46,360 nt of DNA from Gammaproteobacteria bacterium (lineage in GTDB: Bacteria; Pseudomonadota; Gammaproteobacteria; UBA6429; Thiohalophilaceae): positions 1 to 46,360 of the forward strand of contig JAHECZ010000021.1 of assembly GCA_024641475.1 (NCBI GenBank), in the 5' to 3' direction. Position numbers and translations under genes: made by a program. The notes under the pieces are model-generated. The model had not been told where the DNA came from. It saw only the letters and a program-made list of their open reading frames with translations, and made no database searches. Of the stretch, positions 1 to 8,070 are shown piece after piece (position 1 is the first letter of the stretch; each line of letters begins with the position of its first letter).

Positions 1-97
1 GCTTGACGGCCTGGCACTGGCATAATGGGATCGAGCCAACTTTGCATTCGAAGTCGGCATTACAGCGTGGGCAGGTTTTGGTTACATGGTGGCACAT
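1..97 (-). CDS. Cysteine-rich CWC-like small protein, copy A (cut by window edge)
   Basis: Only the first 32 residues are inside the window. The reading frame starts at the ATG read from 97 to 95 and shows CPRC, a further FEC cysteine and a CQC pair, the same pattern as the intact 76-residue copies at 6761-6991 and 9732-9962. The cysteine spacing suggests a small zinc-binding fold of the cysteine-rich CWC type; that family name is from memory, not from a search. The rest of the gene lies to the left of base 1, so whether this copy is intact cannot be judged. It is the first of six same-strand copies in the left 10 kb. Confidence 0.6.
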   Translation of the reverse strand, partial: MCHHVTKTCPRCNADFECKVGSIPLCQCQAVK

Positions 98-171
98 GAT
101 AAAATTTAATAGATCTGTCCCCTATAATTCTATCTAGATGGCTATCCTATATCTTCTGCTAGATCTTTAAG

Positions 172-1788
172 TCAGTAATAGCTACCGTTACGGAGCTCTC
201 TTTGCATGCGACGATATTGCTCTTCTTTCTCTGCTGCTTCAGCCATACCATTAAGTACACCTTCCGCAATGTCGTTAAATTTTTGAGCTGGTGTAATAGA
301 TTTTTCATACCAATAGTCAGCTTGCTTACTATCTTGCTTGACACCAAGTCCTTTCGCGTACATGTTGCTGAGTGCACCTGCAGCTTCGTAGTGTCCCTGG
401 TCGGCCGCTTTACGATACCATAACGCTGCCTGGGCATAATCCTGCGGAACGCCCTTACCACCGGTATACAATAACCCCAGAAGGTATTGGCCTTTGGCAT
501 CGCCCTGGTTGCTCGCTTTGCGGTACCACAATGCCGCTTGTGCAAAATCCCGCGGAACACCAACACCATATTCATATAGACTTCCAAAATCGACTTGGGC
601 TCTGACAAAACCCTGATCTGCCGCTTTGTGATACCACTGTGCACCTTGCGGGTAATCATGTGTTAATTTTTTGCTAAATACATACAAAAAACCAAGCAAG
701 AACTGACCTTCGGCGTCACCCTGTTCAGCCGCTTTTCGAAACCAAATGGCGGCTTGCTCATCATCCGGATCTTTTAATTGGTGATAAAAGATGCCTAATT
801 CCAATTGCGCCACTGCTGATCCATGCTCAGCTCCTTTATGATACCAATTGGCACCAAAAAAACTGTTTTTGGGTAGTCCGTTGGACTGGGGCGGCTGTTG
901 GATATATCCGGGAAGCTTATAGATGCCATATGATTCAGCAAATGTTGTGTCGCGTTGTGACCAGGGATGCAAACCACCCTTCCATTCAAAATAATCGCCG
1001 CGTGAATATAAATCGCCAAGCTTATAGAACGCGCTCACGTCGCCTTGTTCTGCCTGTTTCATAAAATGTGAAATGACGGTTAAGTAGTTACGAGAGTTTA
1101 CATCGCCGTTCCGCGCGGCGATGTCGAGTAAATATAAATGCCAGGGATAGCGTATTTCATTCATCTGGACCGCGGTTTCGAATGCGTCACCCGGGCTAAT
1201 GATATCAATGGGCAACGTGCTTGTAGGATTACTTCCTTGACTGGCGAACGCTGCTTTATAGCACGTCTCGAATCGACTATCCTCAACGTAGCCTTCCCAT
1301 CCTTTGCCAGCAACATCGCGACCGAGCACGAGTGTAAATACCTTTGGCGGCGGCCAACTGTCGTAATTTATCTTTGACTCCAACAACATCACACCATTTT
1401 CCAGATTAAAATGGCCGGTCACTGCATCATCCGCCAGTTGGTCTTTTGATTTGTAAAGACGTACATGACTTTTGAACAAAATATCATTTTTTGTGCGATG
1501 CAAATCTGTAAAGCTTATTTCTGCACGAATATTCTCCTTGCAGAGGTAACCTCCCTGCAAAGGACTCTTAAGTAGACGGTAGGCGACGTCTTCTGATATG
1601 AACTGTTGTTTACTGGGTTTTTGCACTACATATTTAGGAAATCCACAGGAAGTGGTGGACAGTATGAAAGCAACCAATAGCAAACAATGGAGATATCGTC
1701 CCGACATACTGACTGGCTTCAACAGAGTTGGTAATGCACTATTCCGATCGAAACCATGTAACAATGTTGCATTTTTGACTATTCTCAT
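172..1788 (-). CDS. SEL1-repeat lipoprotein
   Basis: A 538-residue protein starting at the ATG read from 1788, chosen because GGGGGAG lies just upstream; an upstream in-frame start would add 17 residues. A hydrophobic segment ending LSTTSC (Cys48) looks like a lipobox. A shorter start at Met28 would give a more typical lipoprotein signal but has no clear ribosome site. The C-terminal half holds about six SEL1 repeats of roughly 36 residues with the usual pattern of QGD, a LG-LY core and A-WY-KA. SEL1 proteins are adaptor scaffolds, and some act as envelope immunity proteins against secreted lipases. The N-terminal half is not recognised. It stands alone between two CWC copies, so a link to interbacterial competition is inference only. 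Confidence 0.85.
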   Translation of the reverse strand: MRIVKNATLLHGFDRNSALPTLLKPVSMSGRYLHCLLLVAFILSTTSCGFPKYVVQKPSKQQFISEDVAYRLLKSPLQGGYLCKENIRAEISFTDLHRTKNDILFKSHVRLYKSKDQLADDAVTGHFNLENGVMLLESKINYDSWPPPKVFTLVLGRDVAGKGWEGYVEDSRFETCYKAAFASQGSNPTSTLPIDIISPGDAFETAVQMNEIRYPWHLYLLDIAARNGDVNSRNYLTVISHFMKQAEQGDVSAFYKLGDLYSRGDYFEWKGGLHPWSQRDTTFAESYGIYKLPGYIQQPPQSNGLPKNSFFGANWYHKGAEHGSAVAQLELGIFYHQLKDPDDEQAAIWFRKAAEQGDAEGQFLLGFLYVFSKKLTHDYPQGAQWYHKAADQGFVRAQVDFGSLYEYGVGVPRDFAQAALWYRKASNQGDAKGQYLLGLLYTGGKGVPQDYAQAALWYRKAADQGHYEAAGALSNMYAKGLGVKQDSKQADYWYEKSITPAQKFNDIAEGVLNGMAEAAEKEEQYRRMQRELRNGSYY

Positions 1789-2190
1789 TGTTTTATCTCC
1801 CCCTCTTTGATCAGGACAAATGGTACACAGATAAACCATTTTCAGCTATATTTCGCATAACAAAAGACAGTTTTTAATAAACCGACTTAACATAAGATCG
1901 ATAAAATAGAACCGTCTCCGCGCCAACGAGCGTGGGCAGGTTCTGGTTTCATGGTGGCACATGGTTGTGTCTGTTACTGTGTTGTAGAAAGACTTGACCC
2001 GGATCCTCTCCCGCCAAATTCATAGACGGCGATACCATTACCAATTAATCTGATCGATTTTTCCATTTACCAATTTAACCGGCTTCAACATGATCTGCCA
2101 ATTCTAATTGGCTGACACTACGACTGCTCCTGGCGATATTGTTGCACGCTTGAGATTGTTCAGTGGCATGCCTTTAGACCCTGTAAATAA
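1789..2190. other. Intergenic region with one CWC relic
   Basis: About 400 AT-rich bases between the SEL1 gene start and the end of the next small gene. The only recognisable content is the truncated CWC copy at 1930-1962. The 142 bases nearest the SEL1 start should hold its promoter, but no convincing -35/-10 pair stands out. No credible ORF is seen. Confidence 0.5.
1930..1962 (-). pseudogene. CWC-like gene relic, copy B (N-terminus only)
   Basis: Reading from the ATG at 1962, the first 11 codons match copies A and F (MCHHETRTCPR), then the similarity stops abruptly where the second cysteine of the CPRC pair should be. The rest of the gene is missing. The bases upstream of this ATG resemble those of copy F (both read cacatgg then tgtgt), so the two copies may share ancestry. 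Confidence 0.65.
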
Positions 2191-2511
2191 TTATTGGACA
2201 ATGATCTGTGTACTTCGTTTTTGTAGCTCATTTTCCTTATCTTTTCTGGCTTTTTCTATCGCCTTCTCTCTATGTATATCGCGCCGATGACTAGCCTGTA
2301 CATTTTTATAACAATTTTCATTTGTTTGTCTGGCATTCTGCCAGCAATCATTGTTATCCATGCCTGGATTTTTATTCAGGCAATGAGTCAGCGATAGCGA
2401 AGCCATACGGTGGCATACCTCGAATTCATTCGCAGTCGGCGATGCAAGCGCAAACGAAAAGTTCAATGACAATAATACTATTAGATATTTATATACGTTC
2501 CTGCTATGCAT
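2191..2511 (-). CDS. Small secreted cysteine-containing protein
   Basis: A 106-residue protein from the ATG read at 2511. The first 23 residues form a signal peptide with a charged start, a hydrophobic core and cleavage expected after FALA. The mature part carries four cysteines (VCHRM, THCLN, NDCWQ, NCYKN), consistent with two disulfides in the periplasm, and ends in a lysine/glutamate-rich helical tail. No family is recognised. It shares its strand with the MORN lipoprotein gene upstream (140-base gap), so the two may be co-transcribed. An earlier in-frame non-ATG start would add seven residues. Confidence 0.6.
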   Translation of the reverse strand: MHSRNVYKYLIVLLSLNFSFALASPTANEFEVCHRMASLSLTHCLNKNPGMDNNDCWQNARQTNENCYKNVQASHRRDIHREKAIEKARKDKENELQKRSTQIIVQ

Positions 2512-2651
2512 ATCAAACACCCAAAAATACAAACCAGAATATATTTACACTATTTCCGCGCTATATATCAGTAAGTCTATTTCGCATTGCTGCGATTACT
2601 TTCTACATATCATTAAGTAAGCACGCCACACAGCGTTCGCTTAGCACCAAA

Positions 2652-4415
2652 CTATTTACAACCGAAACGCACATCCGTGACTACAACACGAACTAACTCT
2701 GCCTGACATGCAGGTTTTGGATTGATCTGATAAGTATCCCCAAAACAATCGTCAAGTCCAATAAAATTGGTCGCCACTCCTGTGCTGGTTGTGCGACTCC
2801 CCGCACAACTTGCCTGGTAATAGACATCGATACAATAATTTCCTTTGATTTTAGGCCTTGTGCCATTCACATAGTGATGGCCTACGCCGTCTGGACACGT
2901 GGTGGCAGAAAGACGTATCCCACTTCTCATGGCGTTCAAATAACTCTCTTGACGATCTTGCTCGTCTCGTTCTTGTTGCTCTTTTGCGGCCTTTTTCTTC
3001 GCCAACTCAAGATTGATGTTACGTGTATGCTCTGCTGCTATTCGTATTTCCTCCGCGCGATGTTCTGCATTCATACGCTTCTTTTCCTGATCGTTTTTCT
3101 CCTTCAATTCGTTGGCCTCGTGTTGTCTTCTAGACTTTTCACTTGCCGCATCGCGCTCGCGCACTTGCGTGGCGTGTCTTTCGTCATCGGCTGCAGCTGT
3201 TTTTCTAAGCTCCTCTTTCTTCTTGGCATAATCAGCCTTACGTTGCAGCTCATCCGCATGCCGTTTCATTTTAGCTCTTTCATTTGCACGCTTGTCTTTA
3301 TTTAAATCACTATTTGGATCTGCCTCCATCGCGGCAATGCGCACATAAAAATCGGCATTCCTGAGCGCCTTGGCTTCTTCTGCAGCAACACTGGTTCCGC
3401 GCGATGCCGCATCCAGGTTGGCCATATCTGATTTCATTCGACTCGGCATATTGGCGATCTCATTGCTGAGCCATGCATTCGCACTCTGTCGCGCCTGATT
3501 GATTTCAGCAATCCGCCGCGCTTCGTATGAATTATCTTGATTCATTTGTCCGGTTAGATTCGCATCACAATTTTGACTTTCGTAATAACTTAATTTCTCA
3601 TCAAATTGTTTTTTAGAGACCAGCCAAACTCTGCTGTGATCGTACTCTTCCATAACAAAGGCGTCATAAATATCTTTGCCATTCACATGCAAGATCCCTT
3701 TCCCTAAAAATATCGGTGAAACACAACTATGTTCGCTGCCTTTCCGTATGAATAAATTATAATCATAGGCAACTCCTTCAAATTCAGCACCTACAAAATT
3801 AGCAGTTTTAGGCCAGCTCATCACACCATATCCACTAAACTTACTACCGATTAATCGGTTCGTATCCCACGCTCGTCCATGTTTATCGATTTTAGAGTAA
3901 AGCATTTCCTCGTTACTAAATCGCCCCTCAAAGCGACGGCCATCCTTAAAGGTAACCACACCCTTACCCTCGAACCCGCCGTGCGCATAATTACCTACGT
4001 AAGTAAATGGTTCGCGTCGATTAGTTGCAGAGACATATTTTACCTGGGTGTTATCTTTGATATCGCTTGATTCAATCTGCATGTCCATTATTTTTGTTTT
4101 GCTCACGGAAAACTCACCACTCAGGATACTTCCGTCTAATTCGGAAGGTGCATCGTCATGCATCTGGAATCCCATGTTTTTTCTTTCCTGGTATTCTGGA
4201 TATACATAAAATAGGGTTCCTTTCCCACTCGCCAAGTTTTCACTAAATCCACCGACATACTTCGTTCCATCTGGATTGAAAAAGGTGCCCGTCTGAGTTT
4301 TGCTGTCCTTGGATTGCCAGCCCCATGAAGAACAGCCCGTGAGCAGCATCAAAAAGCATGGAAGAATAAAATATACAAAGTGAATACGGTAGATTCGTGT
4401 GATATCTAGTGTCAT
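2652..4415 (-). CDS. MORN-repeat lipoprotein with coiled coil
   Basis: A 587-residue protein. The N-terminus has a hydrophobic segment ending LLTGC (Cys28), a lipobox, so the mature protein is probably lipid-anchored. MORN-like repeats follow with the G-Y-G-F / GKG pattern, around residues 40-70 and 135-200. From about residue 320 to 490 it is very rich in K, E, R, A and Q and is predicted to be a long coiled coil. The C-terminal 100 residues hold several cysteines (TTCPDG, GNYCID, ASCAG, DDCFG) and look like a separate disulfide-bonded domain. MORN repeats usually bind lipids or proteins. The full architecture matches nothing I can name. Confidence 0.8.
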   Translation of the reverse strand: MTLDITRIYRIHFVYFILPCFLMLLTGCSSWGWQSKDSKTQTGTFFNPDGTKYVGGFSENLASGKGTLFYVYPEYQERKNMGFQMHDDAPSELDGSILSGEFSVSKTKIMDMQIESSDIKDNTQVKYVSATNRREPFTYVGNYAHGGFEGKGVVTFKDGRRFEGRFSNEEMLYSKIDKHGRAWDTNRLIGSKFSGYGVMSWPKTANFVGAEFEGVAYDYNLFIRKGSEHSCVSPIFLGKGILHVNGKDIYDAFVMEEYDHSRVWLVSKKQFDEKLSYYESQNCDANLTGQMNQDNSYEARRIAEINQARQSANAWLSNEIANMPSRMKSDMANLDAASRGTSVAAEEAKALRNADFYVRIAAMEADPNSDLNKDKRANERAKMKRHADELQRKADYAKKKEELRKTAAADDERHATQVRERDAASEKSRRQHEANELKEKNDQEKKRMNAEHRAEEIRIAAEHTRNINLELAKKKAAKEQQERDEQDRQESYLNAMRSGIRLSATTCPDGVGHHYVNGTRPKIKGNYCIDVYYQASCAGSRTTSTGVATNFIGLDDCFGDTYQINPKPACQAELVRVVVTDVRFGCK

Positions 4416-4756
4416 GTTAAATTTCCTATTCTGGTTTTCTATACTGAACTTATCGATTTAGCATTATGTATTTTTGCTTCAAGTAATCGGCAGATCCTGC
4501 TGCTACATTAGCAATACTTTATCCTTATGTGTAAAGAACTGTGATCCCTATACCACTCAATGCATATCTATGTCATTTTAATGATCTAGCCGACGGTTTA
4601 ATTGCCAGTACCACAGCAGACAAGCTCTCAGCACATTCTGGCTCTGGGCGGCAGATTAACTCCAAACCTCACATTAGGCCCACGCACAAGATAGGGGCCA
4701 GACACTGACCAATCCCCTTAAAATCATGCATAGCAATAAGTCTCTTTGTGCTGTAA
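4416..4756. other. Intergenic region left of the IS remnant
   Basis: About 340 bases with no credible ORF. It holds the start-side flank of the MORN gene and probably further decayed DNA from the transposase remnant that ends at 4757. No promoter or repeat could be assigned with confidence. Confidence 0.4.
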
Positions 4757-5248
4757 TCAAGCTGCCTTATCGCGACAGGAATTATATTTATAATATTCAG
4801 CGATCTTGCCTATCAGCCATACTGCCTGCATCGCCTGATGAGCGCAATAACAGATTCTCATAGCGATAGATCGTGGTGCAAAACTCAATCCCCAGCGGCT
4901 GTTTTTGATATCCCGAAAACTTTCTGCAATCTACATGCGGGTTTTGTCGAGATTGAGGATCTGTTGGGTGTTCGCTTACCGATTATCGAGCGAGATGACA
5001 ATTAACAACGGCGTGCGTTCACGAAGCGCGTTCTTTTGGTTGTGTTTCATTTCGCAGCGTTATCCAAACACGGCCATTTTGATGCGGCCTTGTTTCTTCT
5101 TCTTTATCAAATAGGCATGTCCTGTTAATGCGCTTTTACACACCAGATTAATTTCGCCCAGATAACACCCGCGTGACGTCGCCATCTCGAATACCCGCTC
5201 AACACGCATCCAGTCTTCTTCATCTTGTAAGTAATTAAATACGTCCAC
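4757..5248 (-). pseudogene. Decayed IS4-family transposase, C-terminal part
   Basis: Read on the minus strand, this stretch gives pieces of an IS4-family DDE transposase in shifting frames. The first, in the frame opening at 5248, contains LGEINLV followed by KKKKQGR. A second frame contains RTPLLIVISLDNR. A third contains ILNLDKTRM, a stop codon, then IAESFRDIKNSRWGLSF. The last piece matches the conserved block of IS4 transposases around the catalytic glutamate (R-M-x-I-E-E-S-F-R-D-x-K), with the first E replaced by A here. Two frame changes and internal stops show it is dead. The N-terminal half with the two catalytic aspartates is missing, and no terminal inverted repeats were identified. 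Confidence 0.7.
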
Positions 5249-5486
5249 TTTATTTGTCCATCACATCATCATGTGTACCGACTACAATTTTCATAAAAAT
5301 AGCAGTCCCGATAAAAACAACCATACACCATGCTCTCTGCTCGTTGTTCTGACGTGGGAAACGTCATGGAATTTACCATTCCTGCACCTCTAATTATCTC
5401 GTCGAAGCTGGTGGATTTGTTGCATTTATAAACTACTTCACTGTCTGATTCTTATCATATGGGTTGTGCCTTAAGGTAAATCATGT

Positions 5487-5536
5487 ATGATTAATAAGTC
5501 TATATACGTAAACCAACTGGAAGTCAGAAAAAAACT
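5487..5536 (+). other. Probable true start and A7 frameshift site of the next gene
   Basis: An ATG at 5487 lies 10 bases after AAGG and opens a frame reading MINKSIYVNQLEVRKK, then enters a run of seven A's (5528-5534) in the register A-AAA-AAA. The gene's main frame continues from there one base back (-1), as TLLIHESS. The main frame itself has no ATG, only a TTG at 5537. One extra A, or a -1 slip on this heptamer, would join both parts into one protein. This may be a lost base, a phase-variable tract, an assembly error or programmed frameshifting. Confidence 0.5.
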
Positions 5537-6235
5537 TTGCTCATTCACGAATCATCAAAACTAAATACTACAGATCCTGTTAATGATCGCTTAGCGTCAG
5601 AAGTCACTGGCACAATATTATCTTGTGGTGCTGCAGTCCTGGGTGTCCTTGCAATTTTCGGTGGTGCGGCGCTTGCCCCAGTTAGCGGTGGTGCCAGTAC
5701 GGCAATCATTTATTTGGCCTATGCCACGACAGGCGCATCAGCAGTGCAATGCGGCGTTGGACTATTCAGAACAGTTAAAATTTCTCAAGGCGACACCAGC
5801 ACTGTCGACTGGTTGGATTCTCAAGAGTGGTATTTATACGCCAGTATGACTTTAGACGGCGTTTCAGCAGCTGGTGGGATTGCTTCAGCGACATCGGGCA
5901 TTAAACTCGCATTGACATTAAAAAGAGCCGCACCGTCAAAATCGTGGTGGCAAATTATGAAAGGTATGCAGCGCCATGAACGTAAGCGTCTTGCAGAAGA
6001 ACTTGCCAAAATAGATAATCCTGGCCTGAGTAATAAGGCACTGAAAGCAATGGTTCAGGCCGGGACTGTTCCAAAACGGTATGCACAAATTCAAGTAACC
6101 CAAGCAATGCGGACCAAGATCATCGATTTATTCGGAGCCGGAGCCAGCCTTCTTGGCAGTGGGTTGTATGGTGTCATTAATAGAATCGGGACATCAGTTT
6201 CACTGGTTCTAGTCCAAGAGGCGCCCACCGAGTGA
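5537..6235 (+). CDS. Glycine/alanine-rich toxin-like protein of unknown function
   Basis: 232 residues from a TTG; the natural N-terminus is probably the ATG at 5487 joined through an A7 run. A hydrophobic Gly/Ala-rich stretch (about residues 25-75) is followed by a conserved-looking WLDSQEWY segment (about 88-95), a second hydrophobic stretch, then a basic region with RHERKRL and PKRYAQIQV. From memory it resembles orphan proteins found near type VI secretion VgrG/PAAR genes, sometimes mislabelled 'NAD synthetase'; this needs a search. Its stop overlaps the start of a small membrane protein gene by four bases, the layout of an effector/immunity pair. A pore-forming role is inference. Confidence 0.6.
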   Translation: MLIHESSKLNTTDPVNDRLASEVTGTILSCGAAVLGVLAIFGGAALAPVSGGASTAIIYLAYATTGASAVQCGVGLFRTVKISQGDTSTVDWLDSQEWYLYASMTLDGVSAAGGIASATSGIKLALTLKRAAPSKSWWQIMKGMQRHERKRLAEELAKIDNPGLSNKALKAMVQAGTVPKRYAQIQVTQAMRTKIIDLFGAGASLLGSGLYGVINRIGTSVSLVLVQEAPTE

Positions 6236-6750
6236 GCCATCCGAACGACAATTCCCTTGATTCACAAAAAGCGAAACTGCTGGACCCCTTCGAGCCCATT
6301 TTCCCGATGCCGGGCATGTGGCATTTTATTTTCGGGTACATCTTCGCCTTAGTCAGCTTTGTGGGAAGTCTGGCATTTATGATTGGTCAATTTAAATTCC
6401 ACCCCGGCGTCGAACTGGCCATCATCGTTTCGGCGTCACTGTCAGCAGCCGTGTTGGTTATATTAGCAACACGCGGCTGGTACTGGCCGGCGCAGTTGTT
6501 GAAATATCTCTCCTTTACCCCGGTCGTATTAATTGGCATGCAATTATTTGCTAAAACCTCCATTGCCACCTTCGCCTATATACTGTGCGCCTTCGCGGCA
6601 CTCGCATTTCTATTGCTCAATTCAATCTATTGCAAAGCATTAGTCAACATCCTGGCAACACGCCGTGCGAAGATCATCCAAATGAAACAAGATGGCACTT
6701 ATGCAGAGAGATTGAATGCCGCACGCCAACGCTGGCGTAGTGGCAAATAG
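6232..6750 (+). CDS. Four-helix membrane protein, immunity-like partner
   Basis: 172 residues from a GTG that overlaps the previous stop (GTGA), so translation is probably coupled. Hydrophobic segments at about residues 31-51, 60-80, 87-105 and 112-130 make four membrane helices. The last 40 residues are basic and soluble, ending in RWRSGK, probably cytoplasmic. No family is recognised. Tight coupling to the toxin-like gene suggests it protects against or anchors that protein at the inner membrane, which is inference from gene order only. Confidence 0.65.
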   Translation: MSHPNDNSLDSQKAKLLDPFEPIFPMPGMWHFIFGYIFALVSFVGSLAFMIGQFKFHPGVELAIIVSASLSAAVLVILATRGWYWPAQLLKYLSFTPVVLIGMQLFAKTSIATFAYILCAFAALAFLLLNSIYCKALVNILATRRAKIIQMKQDGTYAERLNAARQRWRSGK

Positions 6751-6760
6751 TGTGTAAGAT

Positions 6761-6991
6761 TTAACGCCCCAGCAACGCCGCAATCCGGTTTTCGCGCGCG
6801 GCCTGATTACACTCGCTGCGTAACGCCAACAGACACGCAGCGCTCAGGCAGTCGCTGTAGCGTTGCGCGATGTAATTCCGATGTAGTGGAGTAAGTTTAA
6901 CGGCCTGGCATTGGCACAATGGGATTGTGCCGACTTTACATTCGAAGTCGCTATTACAGCGTGGGCAGGTTCTGGTTTCGTGGGTGGGCAT
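6761..6991 (-). CDS. Cysteine-rich CWC-like small protein, copy C (intact)
   Basis: 76 residues. Cysteines sit as CPRC, FEC, LCQC in the first half and DC, AC, EC in the second, a pattern for binding one or two zinc ions. It has no signal peptide, so it is probably cytoplasmic. It matches the 'cysteine-rich CWC' type of small protein from memory. The 59 bases upstream of its ATG (6992-7050) are nearly identical to those upstream of copy E (9447-9505), with one mismatch, so the duplicated unit is larger than the gene. Its N-terminus (MPTHET) differs from copies A, B and F (MCHHET or MCHQET). The function is unknown. Confidence 0.7.
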   Translation of the reverse strand: MPTHETRTCPRCNSDFECKVGTIPLCQCQAVKLTPLHRNYIAQRYSDCLSAACLLALRSECNQAARENRIAALLGR

Positions 6992-7050
6992 TGTTGTTAG
7001 CTTAGAGAATCAGACTGTCATCTTGTTGTCGTTTCAATCGAGTCTGACCC
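6992..7050. repeat. 59-bp flank repeated upstream of CWC copies C and E
   Basis: Bases 6992-7050 and 9447-9505 differ at one position. Both end in gagtctgaccc, after which the sequences diverge. This marks the right boundary of a recent duplication that included the CWC gene and its upstream DNA. Confidence 0.8.
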
Positions 7051-7105
7051 TGAGCTACTAGCTATCCCCTTCGACTGATAAACGGGTGCAGTGCACAATA
7101 ATCCA

Positions 7106-7459
7106 CTATCCCGCTGACAGATAAAAGATTAACGCATACAACAGGCTGACACCAAGACCGATACCTACAGCAATCAAATGTAAAAATAATCGTTTCATCC
7201 CCGAAATTGCCATCAGGGTTATGCCAATGATAATACTGAGGATAATAACCACAAGATACATTTTCCAGCCAAGCACCACCGCCTGACTCACAACGAAAAA
7301 ACTGCCTGCTATGGATACACAATACTTTGCTGCATTTGTTGCAATCAGGGATTTGTAGTGCATCAGGAACATGTCAGACACCATACGCAACAATAAATAG
7401 CTGAAGCCGTATAGCATCACTGTCAATATCAGCAGTGTGATAATTTGACTATTTGTCAT
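7106..7459 (-). CDS. Small four-helix membrane protein
   Basis: 117 residues with four hydrophobic segments at about 5-25, 43-63, 65-85 and 93-113, so almost the whole chain lies in the membrane. No motif or family is recognised and no clear ribosome site precedes the ATG at 7459. It sits alone between CWC copies C and D. It resembles the small membrane immunity proteins left behind in toxin islands, but nothing here shows a partner. Confidence 0.55.
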   Translation of the reverse strand: MTNSQIITLLILTVMLYGFSYLLLRMVSDMFLMHYKSLIATNAAKYCVSIAGSFFVVSQAVVLGWKMYLVVIILSIIIGITLMAISGMKRLFLHLIAVGIGLGVSLLYALIFYLSAG

Positions 7460-7530
7460 GAATAAATAAGACTGTGCGGTTAATTTTCTAAAATTATAAT
7501 AATTCCAATCTTACTCTATCTAAATGCACT

Positions 7531-7741
7531 CTACCGATCCACCAACGCTGCGACCCGTTCTTCGTGCGCGGCGTGATTGCACTCGCTGCGTAACGCCAGC
7601 AGACACGCGGCGCACAGGCAGACGGCCCTTTACATCCTGGCACTGGCACAACAGGATCGAACCGTTCTTGCATTCGAAGTCGCCATTACAGCGCGGGCAG
7701 GTTTTGGTTTCGTGGTGGCACGTGGTAGCGTAGTAGCACAT
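7531..7741 (-). pseudogene. CWC-like gene, copy D (start mutated, internal deletion, frameshift)
   Basis: The normal start codon is ACG here (7723-7721) instead of ATG. A new upstream ATG at 7741 could still drive translation. The first half is intact (CPRC, FEC, LCQC), but after DVK about 40 bases are missing, including the YIAQRYSDC stretch. The second half then reads in another frame as VCLCAACLLALRSEC to the stop at 7531. In the original frame translation runs on without cysteines to 7520. It is most likely a decaying copy. Confidence 0.7.
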
Positions 7742-7775
7742 TGCGGGGATAGAATTGAAAATCCCCTCTTGTCGA

Positions 7776-8057
7776 TCAGACAAACATTCCAATAAATAAT
7801 AACACCAGAAACATCACCAACAGAATCTGGCTAAGCGGCTTATTAATTGGCTTATCCGACATCAGCACCAAAAAGAATCCCGACAATGAGAATATTCCTG
7901 CCGCAACAACTATTTGACCTATTATGCTGAGTTCAGACGGTCGAACAAATTGCCTAGAGGGTAACAGGATCGATTTTGAGGATAGTTGCACAACCCCTAT
8001 GGCAAACACCACTAATGCCGCGATCGCCAAAATTACTTTCGATGAAGTCGATTTCAT
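7776..8057 (-). CDS. Small membrane protein
   Basis: 93 residues with three hydrophobic segments (about 6-26, 44-66 and 74-92). It starts 13 bases after the stop of the 223-residue gene at 8071-8742 on the same strand and has no strong ribosome site, so it is probably co-transcribed and translationally coupled. No family is recognised. By position it may be the membrane partner (possibly immunity protein) of the upstream gene product; that is inference. Confidence 0.6.
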   Translation of the reverse strand: MKSTSSKVILAIAALVVFAIGVVQLSSKSILLPSRQFVRPSELSIIGQIVVAAGIFSLSGFFLVLMSDKPINKPLSQILLVMFLVLLFIGMFV

Positions 8058-8070
8058 TTTTTTAGTGCGA

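Noticed and set aside
4905-5114. Plus-strand ORF of 69 codons
   Set aside because: It is the shadow of the minus-strand transposase remnant, whose conserved blocks lie on the opposite strand.
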